A stretch of DNA of 39,990 nucleotides. Source: Allobosea sp. Root483D1 (GTDB lineage: Bacteria > Pseudomonadota > Alphaproteobacteria > Rhizobiales > Beijerinckiaceae). This document shows positions 1-6,863 of this stretch, one piece after another (position 1 is the first letter of the stretch; each line of letters begins with the position of its first letter). Position numbers and translations under genes: made by a program. The stretch covers positions 431,325 through 471,314 of the forward strand of contig NZ_LMJW01000001.1 of the NCBI RefSeq assembly GCF_001429505.1, in the 5' to 3' direction. Under the pieces are notes generated by a model. That model searched no databases. It saw only the letters and a list, made by a program, of their open reading frames with translations, and was not told the origin of the DNA.

Positions 1-1284
1 GACATGCCGCTGGAGCCCGGCTCCGGCCGGCCGCGTCCCGATGCCCCGGCCCCGCAGGGCAACGATCCCCAGGCCGTGCGCCAGAGCCTGATCGCTGCGG
101 CGCGCCGCTCGGCCAAGGCCGCCAGCGAGGCCGCCGCCGCCAACCCGGCCGCAGCGTCCGAGACTGCCAAGCCCGGCAAGCCCGCCTCCGGCGGACGCCT
201 CAAGGCGATCCTCGAAAAGCGCCGGCGGCCGCTGCTGCTCGGCCTCGCCGCGCTGGTTCTCGCGATCGGCGCCGCGCAGGTGTTCTCCGGCGGCCAGAAG
301 GGCAGCGCCGAGAAGCAGGTGGCGAACGAGAGCAGCGGGGCCAAGCCGACCGCTGCTGCTCCCGTCGAGGCCCCTGCGGCCAAGCCGGCGCCGCAGAGCG
401 CCCCGGCCGAGCCGGCGACCCCGCCGGCCAAGGACCAAAGCTCGGCGCTGCAGATCGGCACGACACCGGCGCAGGCCGCCGCGCCCGCCCCGGCCCAGGC
501 GGCGAGCGCCGAGCTCCCGCCGATCGCCTCGGTGCCATCGATGGTCGCCTCGCTGCCGCTGCAGAGCCCGTCCGAGGCGGTCGAGAGCGTCACCGGAATC
601 GGCGAGTTGCCGGGCACTGCCGGCAGTGCCGGCATGCGCAAGGCGGCGCTCGCGGGCGATGCCCGCGCCGTCTACCAGATCGCCGCCCAGGCGGCCGACG
701 GCCCGGGCAACCGCGATCCGAAGCTGGCGCTTCGCCTGTTCGAGCGCGCCGCCGTCGCCGGCCTTACGCCGGCGCAGTTCCGGCTCGGCAACATGTTCGA
801 GAAGGGCATCGGCACCAATCGCGACCCGGCGCTCGCCAAGGTCTGGTACGGGCGCGCCGCCGAACGCGGCAACGCCAAGGCGATGCACAATCTCGCCGTG
901 CTCTACGCCGAAGGCGCCGGCGGCAAGCCGGACTATACGACGGCGACCGAATGGTTCCGCCGCGCCGCCGAGCATGGCGTGCGCGACAGCCAGTACAATC
1001 TCGCCATCCTGCTCGGCCGAGGCCTCGGCGCGCCGGCCGATCTTAGCCAATCCTATCGCTGGTTCGCGATCGCTGCCGCCCAGGGCGACGAGGATGCGGG
1101 CCGCAAGCGCGACGAAGTGGCGGGCCGGCTTTCCGCGAGTGATCTCGCAGCGGCCAAGGCGACAGCGGAGAGCTGGAAGCCGAAGGCACTCGAGGCGAAC
1201 GCCAACGAGGTCACGCCGCCGGCCAAGGGCTGGGACGAGGCGCCGGTTGCCGCCAAGAAGCCAGCCAAGCCCGGCCGCGGCTGA
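1..1284 (+). CDS. PodJ-like polar localization factor, C-terminal part (SEL1 repeats), 5' truncated
   Basis: The reading frame is open to the left edge, so the ATG at 4 is probably internal and the gene starts outside the window. Counting from that ATG there is an Ala/Pro-rich cytoplasmic stretch, a basic patch, one transmembrane helix at about residues 76-95, a long Ala/Pro linker, and about four SEL1/TPR-like repeats at about 210-365 with the typical pattern of LG or LA followed by W(Y/F)xxAA. This is the layout of the C-terminal half of PodJ: N-terminal coiled coils, one membrane span, and periplasmic SEL1 repeats that organise a cell pole. No peptidoglycan-binding domain follows the repeats, unlike Caulobacter PodJ. 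The PodJ identity is inferred from architecture; SEL1-repeat membrane protein is the safe description. Confidence 0.72.
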   Translation, partial: DMPLEPGSGRPRPDAPAPQGNDPQAVRQSLIAAARRSAKAASEAAAANPAAASETAKPGKPASGGRLKAILEKRRRPLLLGLAALVLAIGAAQVFSGGQKGSAEKQVANESSGAKPTAAAPVEAPAAKPAPQSAPAEPATPPAKDQSSALQIGTTPAQAAAPAPAQAASAELPPIASVPSMVASLPLQSPSEAVESVTGIGELPGTAGSAGMRKAALAGDARAVYQIAAQAADGPGNRDPKLALRLFERAAVAGLTPAQFRLGNMFEKGIGTNRDPALAKVWYGRAAERGNAKAMHNLAVLYAEGAGGKPDYTTATEWFRRAAEHGVRDSQYNLAILLGRGLGAPADLSQSYRWFAIAAAQGDEDAGRKRDEVAGRLSASDLAAAKATAESWKPKALEANANEVTPPAKGWDEAPVAAKKPAKPGRG

Positions 1285-1391
1285 GCCCGACGGTGCAGGC
1301 CGAGGCCTGTACCCGAGATCGGTTCAAAGCTGCACAAATTGAAAAGGTTTCCGCTGTAGCGTCACGGCTACGGCGCGTTTTTCGTTCGGCC

Positions 1392-1482
1392 GGCTCCGGC
1401 CGAGCCAGAAATTCATGCCGGCTCAGCCGGTTGGGCATGTTCTCGTCGCAAAAGTCGTATCCACTTTTGCGAGACCATGCCC
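1392..1482. repeat. Cluster of palindromes upstream of the TSUP exporter gene
   Basis: The gap 1285-1522 holds several inverted repeats: GGCTC/GAGCC (1392-1396 and 1402-1406), CCGGC/GCCGG (1418-1422 and 1426-1430), and the longer TCGCAAAAGT/ACTTTTGCGA (1446-1455 and 1463-1472), which extends imperfectly to GGGCATG/CATGCCC at 1433-1482. The inner part resembles the palindrome at 3248-3272, on the other side of the TSUP operon. It looks like a rhizobial-type dispersed repeat that may also end transcription of the upstream gene. No clear promoter was identified. Confidence 0.6.
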
Positions 1483-1522
1483 GACATGGGAAGGCACCGA
1501 CGGCCGACGGGGTTTTGGAAGA

Positions 1523-2455
1523 GTGCAGATCTATCTCCCGATCGCGGAACTGCCGATCAGCATTTTCCTCGTCCTCGGGCTGAGCGGCGCGGTCGGCTTC
1601 ATCTCGGGCCTGTTCGGCGTCGGCGGCGGCTTCCTGCTGACGCCGCTGCTGATCTTCCTCGACATTCCCCCCGCCGTCGCGGTCGCGACCGTCGCTGCGC
1701 AGGTCGCCGGCTCGTCGATGACCGGCGTGCTGACCTATTGGCGACGCAACGCGCTCGACTTCAAGCTCGGCGGCATCCTGGTCTCGGGCGGCATCTTCGG
1801 CACGATCATGGGCGTGCTGTTCTTCAACTCGATGCGGCGCCTCGGCCAGCTCGAGCTGGTCATCACCCTCTCTTACGTCACGCTCTTCACCTTGATCGGT
1901 GGGCTGATGCTGTTCGACGCGGTGCGCGCCGCGCTGCGCGACCGCCGCGGCAAGCCGGCCCGCCGGCTGCGCGAGGCCGGCTCGCACCCGCCCTGGATGG
2001 GCCTGCCGCTGCGCATGCGCTTCCCGCGTTCACAACTCTATGCCAGCGTGATCCCGATCGTCGGCCTTGCCGTCATCATCGGCTTCATCGGCGCGGTACT
2101 TGGCGTCGGCGGCGGCTTCATGCTCGTGCCGGCGCTGATCTACTTCTTCCGGATTCCGCCGGCAGTGGTGGTCGGCACCTCGCTGTTCCAGATCCTGGTC
2201 ACCATGACCGGCGCGACGGTGCTGCACGCCGTCACCAACCAGTCGGTCGATATCATCCTCGCCATGCTGCTGCTGGTCGGCGGCGTCATCGGCGCGCAAT
2301 TCGGCGGCCGGGCGGCGCGCAATCTCAACGTCTCATCGTTCCGGCTGCTGCTGGCGCTGCTGATCCTCGCGGTCGGCCTGCGCTTCGCGGTCGAGCTCTT
2401 CCTGCCGCCGAACGAGCCCTATTCGGTGGTCGTGCCGGAAGGAGCGCAGCGATGA
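1523..2455 (+). CDS. TSUP (TauE/SafE) family membrane transporter
   Basis: Predicted 310-aa inner-membrane protein with about eight hydrophobic helices in two homologous halves. Each half carries the family glycine motif, GLFGVGGGFLLTP near residue 30 and AVLGVGGGFMLVP near residue 190. TauE/SafE/TSUP proteins export sulfite, sulfoacetate or related organosulfur anions; the substrate here cannot be read from sequence. I chose the GTG at 1523, preceded by GGAAG, because the upstream ATG at 1415 would add 36 residues coded by the palindromic repeat region. The stop overlaps the start of the next gene (ATGA), so the two are translationally coupled. Confidence 0.88.
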   Translation: MQIYLPIAELPISIFLVLGLSGAVGFISGLFGVGGGFLLTPLLIFLDIPPAVAVATVAAQVAGSSMTGVLTYWRRNALDFKLGGILVSGGIFGTIMGVLFFNSMRRLGQLELVITLSYVTLFTLIGGLMLFDAVRAALRDRRGKPARRLREAGSHPPWMGLPLRMRFPRSQLYASVIPIVGLAVIIGFIGAVLGVGGGFMLVPALIYFFRIPPAVVVGTSLFQILVTMTGATVLHAVTNQSVDIILAMLLLVGGVIGAQFGGRAARNLNVSSFRLLLALLILAVGLRFAVELFLPPNEPYSVVVPEGAQR

Positions 2456-3222
2456 GACGCGCGGCCCTCGCCCTCGCTGCGACCTGCCTCGCGGCACTCG
2501 CCAGCGTTCCGGCGAAGGCCGAGGCGCTGATTGCGGCACTGTCGACCCACCGGATCGCGATCGCCTCCAACTTTACCGGCGACCAGCTCGCCGTGTTCGG
2601 CCTGGTCGAGCGCGACGGGCGCTCGGTGGCGCGCGCCGACCCCTACGACATCGTCGTCACGGTGCGCGGGCCGCAGCGCATGCTGATCGTGCGCGAGAAG
2701 GAACGCGTCGGTCCGATCTGGATCAACCGCACCCAGCGGCGCTTTCCGGATCGCTCGATCTATCTGTCGGTCGCGACCAATCGGCCGATCAAGGAGATCC
2801 TGTCCGAGGAGGCGGCGCGGCGCGACCGCATCGGCCTCGCCAATGCGCAACGGCCGCAGGGGGGCTTCGACTTCGAGTTCGACATCGCCCGCTTCCGCGA
2901 CGCGCTGATCCGGACGCTCGAAGGCAAGCAGCTCTATACGCTCGACGAGCGTGGCGTCACCTTCCTGTCGCCGGCGCTGTTCAGCTCGCAGATCAAGATC
3001 CCGGCGATCGCGCCGACCGGCCCCTATGAGGTCGAGGTGCTGCTCTATGCCGGCGGCTCGATCCTGGCGCGCCAGACCACCAATTTCGAGGTGGTGAAGA
3101 CCGGCGCGGAACAGCGCATGACCTCGGCCGCGCATGACCGGCCGCTCCTCTACGGCCTGGCGACGGTCGCGGTGGCGCTGCTGCTGGGCTGGCTGGCGAC
3201 GGTGATCTTCCGGCGCGACTGA
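2452..3222 (+). CDS. TIGR02186 family membrane-anchored periplasmic protein
   Basis: Predicted 256 aa, with a signal peptide at about residues 1-24 (ending in AKAEA), a periplasmic beta-rich domain containing the RMLIVREKERVGPIWIN stretch, and one C-terminal transmembrane helix followed by RRD. It matches the alphaproteobacterial TIGR02186 family of unknown function, which is commonly found directly after a TauE/SafE gene. The ATGA overlap with the transporter and a strong GGAAGGAG Shine-Dalgarno fix the start. The likely role is a periplasmic partner of the transporter, which is inference. It lies in a longer open frame that begins inside the transporter gene, but that earlier part is out-of-frame noise. 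Confidence 0.85.
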   Translation: MRRAALALAATCLAALASVPAKAEALIAALSTHRIAIASNFTGDQLAVFGLVERDGRSVARADPYDIVVTVRGPQRMLIVREKERVGPIWINRTQRRFPDRSIYLSVATNRPIKEILSEEAARRDRIGLANAQRPQGGFDFEFDIARFRDALIRTLEGKQLYTLDERGVTFLSPALFSSQIKIPAIAPTGPYEVEVLLYAGGSILARQTTNFEVVKTGAEQRMTSAAHDRPLLYGLATVAVALLLGWLATVIFRRD

Positions 3223-3234
3223 GCTTTGGATTGC

Positions 3235-3280
3235 GCATCAGATTGTTCCGAAAAGTGGATTCCACTTTTCGGTCCGATGC
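3235..3280. repeat. Dispersed palindrome between convergent genes, possible bidirectional terminator
   Basis: Perfect 11-bp arms CCGAAAAGTGG (3248-3258) and CCACTTTTCGG (3262-3272) enclose a 3-nt loop, with outer arms GCATC (3235-3239) and GATGC (3276-3280). It fills the gap between the converging TIGR02186 and moeA genes. The motif is of a kind found many times in Rhizobiales chromosomes. Its location suits a bidirectional terminator, although there is no clean T-tract. Confidence 0.65.
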
Positions 3281-3281
3281 T

Positions 3282-4535
3282 TCAGCCCGTCAGCATCTCA
3301 TAAGCGAGGAAGGGCGCGATCGTACCTTCCGCGACGCTGGTCAGCTCGTCGGAGAGCTCGACCAGCCCGTCGGTCTCGGTCAGCGAGGTCAGCACGCCGG
3401 CCCCGTCGCGCGGATGCTTTCGCGCCACCGCGATGCCGTCGGGACCGGGCGCCAGCGAGACACGAACATATTCGCGCCGGCCCGCCTTCTTCTTGTAGGC
3501 AAAGCCGAGCCTGACGGGCAGCCCGGGCAGCCGCACGGGCTGCGTGCCCGAGAGAAGCGCGATCACGGTGCGGGCGACGAAGGCGAAGGTGACGAAGACC
3601 GCGACCGGATTGCCGGGCAGGCCGATGAAGGGGGTGCCAGCGACGAGCCCCATCGCCACCGGTCGGCCGGGCTTGATCGCGACGCGCCAGAAGGCGAGCT
3701 CGCCGGCGCGCTCGACCGCGGCCTTGACGTGATCCTCCTCCCCGGTCGAGACGCCGCCGGAGGTCAGGATCAAATCGCAGTCCGCAGCCGCCTCGCGCAG
3801 CCTCCGCACGAGGCTCTCGCGCTCATCTTTGAGAATGCCGAGATCGACGACCTCCGCGCCAGCATGGGTCACGAGCGCTCGCAGCAGGCTGCGATTGGCA
3901 TCGTAGATGCCGGCTGGCGGCAGGGCCGTGCCGGGCTCGTTGAGTTCGTCGCCGGTCGAGAAGATCGCCACCCGGACGCGGCGGCGCACCGCGACCTTCG
4001 TCAGGCCGAGCGCAGCGAGCAGCGCCAGGTCCTGCGGACGCAGGCGCCGGCCCGCAGCGAGCGCCGTATCGCCCCGCGGCAGGTCCTCGCCCGCCGGCCG
4101 TGCGTTGGCGCCGCGCTTCAGCCCGGCCGGCAGGATGACCGCGCCGGCGTCCAGCCCAACGTCCTCCTGCATGAAGACCGTATCGGCGCCTGCTGGCATC
4201 GGCGCGCCGGTGAAGACGCGCACTGCGCGGTTCTCGGTCGTGACGTCGGCCGCATCCGCGCCTGCCGCGACGCGGCCGGAGAGCAGCAGGCGGGTTTCCC
4301 CCGCTGCCGCCAGATCGGCGAAGCGGACCGCATAGCCATCGACCGCCGAGTTGGCGAAGGGCGGCAGGTCGACCGGCGCGACGATGTCCGCGGCCAACAC
4401 GCGCCCGTCCGCCGCGGCAAGCGGCACGGTCTCGGAGCCCGCCACTGCCGTGATGTGCTCGGCGGCGCGCTCGGCCGCCTGCTCGATCGTCAGCATCGGC
4501 CCGAAGGCGTCGGCATCCGCGCTGAGCTGCGCCAT
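3282..4535 (-). CDS. moeA: Molybdopterin molybdenumtransferase MoeA
   Basis: Predicted 417-aa cytoplasmic enzyme that inserts molybdate into adenylylated molybdopterin to give active Moco. Visible motifs are the MPAGADTVFMQED stretch, GEDLPRGD, SGGVSTGEEDHV (the MoCF-domain GGxSxGxxD type) and FIGLPGNPVAVFV. The length equals the usual MoeA (about 410). The start at 4535 has AGGAG ten bases upstream and lies 2 bp after the mobB stop, so the two form a couple. An earlier in-frame ATG would extend 22 residues back into mobB and is unlikely. It supplies cofactor for the adjacent formate dehydrogenase. Confidence 0.95.
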   Translation of the reverse strand: MAQLSADADAFGPMLTIEQAAERAAEHITAVAGSETVPLAAADGRVLAADIVAPVDLPPFANSAVDGYAVRFADLAAAGETRLLLSGRVAAGADAADVTTENRAVRVFTGAPMPAGADTVFMQEDVGLDAGAVILPAGLKRGANARPAGEDLPRGDTALAAGRRLRPQDLALLAALGLTKVAVRRRVRVAIFSTGDELNEPGTALPPAGIYDANRSLLRALVTHAGAEVVDLGILKDERESLVRRLREAAADCDLILTSGGVSTGEEDHVKAAVERAGELAFWRVAIKPGRPVAMGLVAGTPFIGLPGNPVAVFVTFAFVARTVIALLSGTQPVRLPGLPVRLGFAYKKKAGRREYVRVSLAPGPDGIAVARKHPRDGAGVLTSLTETDGLVELSDELTSVAEGTIAPFLAYEMLTG

Positions 4536-4537
4536 CG

Positions 4538-5068
4538 TCAGAAATCTCCTTTCGCCCGGGCCAGCACCGCGTCGAGCGGCTGCGCCTTGGCGAAGAGACA
4601 ATCGGCGATGGCGGGGACGTCGTCGAGCCCGATCACCGGCCGCCCGGCGTCCGGAAGGGGTGTGTCGCTGGCGATCGCAACGATACTGGGATCATCCGGA
4701 TGCAAGGGCGGCTTGCCGTTGGCGGCGCGATAGACCTCGAGCTTGGCGTGCCGATCGCGCTTGAAGCCCTCGACGATGACGAGGTCGACCGGCGACAGGC
4801 GCGCCAGCAGATCCGGCAGGGCCAATTCGGGCTCGTCGCGCAATTCGTGCAGCAGCGCCCAGCGCTTCGCCGACGAGATCAGCACCTCGGAGGCGCCGGC
4901 CTGCCGATGGGCCCATGAATCCTTGCCGGGGGTATCGAGATCGAAGGCGTGATGGGCGTGCTTGATCGTCGAGACCCGGACGCCGCGGCGGTTGAACTCC
5001 GGGATCAGCTTTGTGAGGAGGGTCGTCTTGCCGGCCCCGCTCCAGCCCGCCAGTCCGATCACGCGCAT
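4538..5068 (-). CDS. mobB: Molybdopterin-guanine dinucleotide biosynthesis adapter MobB
   Basis: Predicted 176-aa GTP-binding protein that assists MobA in attaching GMP to molybdopterin. The P-loop GWSGAGKTT spans residues 8-16, followed by IKHAHHAFDLDTPGKDSW and DLVIVEGFKRD, the standard MobB signature set. The start at 5068 is chosen because the only Shine-Dalgarno, GAGG, sits 12 nt upstream. The alternative ATG at 5080 abuts that GAGG with no spacer. It lies just downstream of a strong terminator (5086-5119), so it is expressed by readthrough of the fdh transcript or by an unseen promoter. Confidence 0.95.
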   Translation of the reverse strand: MRVIGLAGWSGAGKTTLLTKLIPEFNRRGVRVSTIKHAHHAFDLDTPGKDSWAHRQAGASEVLISSAKRWALLHELRDEPELALPDLLARLSPVDLVIVEGFKRDRHAKLEVYRAANGKPPLHPDDPSIVAIASDTPLPDAGRPVIGLDDVPAIADCLFAKAQPLDAVLARAKGDF

Positions 5069-5085
5069 CGACAACGACATCCTCA

Positions 5086-5119
5086 AAAAGACAAAGCCGG
5101 GCGCAAGACGCGCCCGGCT
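5086..5119 (-). terminator. Rho-independent terminator after fdhC
   Basis: Read on the minus strand: AGCCGGGCGC, loop GTCTT, GCGCCCGGCT, then TTGTCTTTTT. This is a perfect 10-bp GC stem (5095-5104 with 5110-5119) with a T-rich tail. It separates the fdh subunit genes from mobB-moeA. The T-run directly abuts the GAGG Shine-Dalgarno of mobB, so readthrough would feed mobB translation. Confidence 0.88.
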
Positions 5120-5162
5120 GTCATCGTGCAAATGCCGTCAGCGGGTCAAGCGCGGCAAAAAT

Positions 5163-6167
5163 TCACTCCGCCGGCTGCAGCTTGCCGCTCCCGGCATGTC
5201 CTTTGCGCATCTCTTCGGCGACCCAGAGCGAATGATGCTCCCTGGCCCAGTTGAGATCGACCTCGCCGCAGCCCATCGCATCGAAGGCGCCCTCCATGCC
5301 GATCGTGCCGATATAGATGTGGGCGAGGATGGCGGCGACCATCAGCACGCCGACGATGCCGTGGACCACGTTCCAGAACTGAAGGTTGAGCACACCGCCC
5401 GCGGTTGCCGGGAAGAGCAGATAGATGCCGGAGACGCTAAGCGCCGCGCCGCCGAGCACCACCGTCCAGAACACGATCTTCTGGCCGCCATTGAAGCGCT
5501 TTGCCGGCGGGTGCCCCTTGCCGACGATGCCGCCGCCGGCCGCGAACCAGCGGACGTCGATCATGCTGGGTATATTGTCCTTGATCCAGACCAGGAACAT
5601 CAGGGCGATGCCGAGCATGAACGGCCAGGCGAGATAGTTGTGGGCCCATTTCGCCACGATCGAGATATTGGTGAACGCCTCCGGGCCGATCAGCGGCAGC
5701 AGCAGCGCCTTGCCGAAAGTGACGTTGAGCCCGGACAGCGCCAGCACGATGAAGCAGGCGGCGGTGAGCCAGTGCATGAAGCGCTCGAAGCCGTTGAAGC
5801 GCGTCAGGGTCTGCCCGGACGGGCCGCTCTCGATCCGGATGCGGCCGCGAATGAGATAGAAGGCGATCAGCACGATCAGCATGCCGAGCACGGAAACCGC
5901 GCCGATCTTGGTCATGGTGTTCTGGTGGAAGGCGCGCCACTCGCGCCCTGCCGGCCGCTCCAGCGTCGCCGCCTTGGTGTCGGGAATCGTGATGCGGCCC
6001 TGCAGCTCGGCGGAAGGATTGCCCTTCAGCGCGTCGAGGAACTGCTTCTCCTTGACCGAGTCAGCCGTCGGGTTGATCTGCTGAGCCGCGCCGGGCTGGG
6101 CGAAGCCGACCGCCGCAGCCAGAAGCAGGGCCGTGACCAGGAGATGGAGATGGGCGCGGAGCGACAT
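5163..6167 (-). CDS. fdhC: Formate dehydrogenase cytochrome b subunit (gamma)
   Basis: Predicted 334-aa inner-membrane di-haem cytochrome b that takes electrons from the Fe-S subunit to quinone. It has a signal peptide (about residues 1-28, ending GAAQ), a periplasmic segment of about 60 residues, and about five transmembrane helices. Candidate haem-ligand histidines lie in FMHWLTAACF, WAHNYLAWP, VVHGIVGV and LAHIYIGTIG. It is longer than E. coli FdnI (about 217 aa) because of the extra N-terminal region, as in the FdoI/FdhC group of alpha- and epsilonproteobacteria. AAGGA precedes the ATG. It is the last structural gene before the terminator at 5086-5119. Confidence 0.93.
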   Translation of the reverse strand: MSLRAHLHLLVTALLLAAAVGFAQPGAAQQINPTADSVKEKQFLDALKGNPSAELQGRITIPDTKAATLERPAGREWRAFHQNTMTKIGAVSVLGMLIVLIAFYLIRGRIRIESGPSGQTLTRFNGFERFMHWLTAACFIVLALSGLNVTFGKALLLPLIGPEAFTNISIVAKWAHNYLAWPFMLGIALMFLVWIKDNIPSMIDVRWFAAGGGIVGKGHPPAKRFNGGQKIVFWTVVLGGAALSVSGIYLLFPATAGGVLNLQFWNVVHGIVGVLMVAAILAHIYIGTIGMEGAFDAMGCGEVDLNWAREHHSLWVAEEMRKGHAGSGKLQPAE

Positions 6168-6252
6168 GGCGGCATCCTTTCGCGAAGGCGTAGCGATCCG
6201 GGGAGGAACGCACCCGACCCTTTCGAGCCGTGATGCGCCCCCCTCCCCCAGC

Positions 6253-6849
6253 TCAGATCGTGATGGTTTCCCGGTAGGCCGTCTGCCAGCCCCAGGCTCC
6301 CGAGCCGTAGCCGCGCTTGACCACCCGTTCCTTGTAGATCTGCGCGATCACCTCGCCGTCGCCGGCGAGGAGCGACTTGGTCGAGCACATCTCGGCGCAG
6401 AGCGGCAGCTTGCCCTCGGCCAGGCGGTTCGAGCCGTATTTCTGGTACTCGGCCGGCGAGAGATCGACTTCCGGGCCGCCGGAGCAGTAGGTGCACTTGT
6501 CCATCTTGCCGCGCGAACCGAAGTTGCTGACCTTCGGATATTGCGGGGCGCCGAACGGGCAGGCGTAGAAGCAGTAGCCGCAGCCGATGCAGAGGTCCTT
6601 GCTGTGCAGCACCACGGCATCCGCCGTGGTGTAGAAGCAGTCGACCGGGCAGACCGCGGCGCAGGGCGCGTCGGTGCAATGCATGCAGGCCATCGAGACC
6701 GAGCGCTCGCCGGGCTTGCCGTCATTGATGGTGACGACGCGCCGGCGGTTGATGCCCCAGGGTACGTCGTTCTCGTTCTTGCAGGCAGTGACGCAGGCGT
6801 TGCACTCGATGCAGCGGTCGGCGTCGCAGAGGAATTTCATCCGGGCCAT
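6253..6849 (-). CDS. fdhB: Formate dehydrogenase iron-sulfur subunit (beta)
   Basis: Predicted 198-aa ferredoxin-type subunit that relays electrons from FdhA to FdhC. Four [4Fe-4S] cluster motifs are visible: CIECNACVTAC (residues 13-23), CMHCTDAPCAAVCP, CIGCGYCFYACP, and CTYCSGG paired with CAEMCSTKS. It has no signal peptide and no C-terminal transmembrane anchor, unlike the roughly 290-aa FdnH of E. coli. It should therefore be carried across the membrane with Tat-targeted FdhA and held there by FdhC. It begins 14 bp after the fdhA stop. Confidence 0.95.
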   Translation of the reverse strand: MARMKFLCDADRCIECNACVTACKNENDVPWGINRRRVVTINDGKPGERSVSMACMHCTDAPCAAVCPVDCFYTTADAVVLHSKDLCIGCGYCFYACPFGAPQYPKVSNFGSRGKMDKCTYCSGGPEVDLSPAEYQKYGSNRLAEGKLPLCAEMCSTKSLLAGDGEVIAQIYKERVVKRGYGSGAWGWQTAYRETITI

Positions 6850-6863
6850 GATTCAGCTCCTCC

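Noticed and set aside
1415..1522. Longer N-terminus for the TSUP transporter from ATG 1415
   Set aside because: The added residues are coded by a palindromic repeat and are not transporter-like; the GTG at 1523 has a ribosome site.
3231..4733. 500-aa plus-strand open frame across moeA and mobB
   Set aside because: It is antisense to two well-identified genes and has no Shine-Dalgarno or domain.
5069..5080. mobB start at ATG 5080
   Set aside because: The only Shine-Dalgarno (GAGG) abuts this ATG with no spacer, while the ATG at 5068 gives the standard MRVIGLAG N-terminus.
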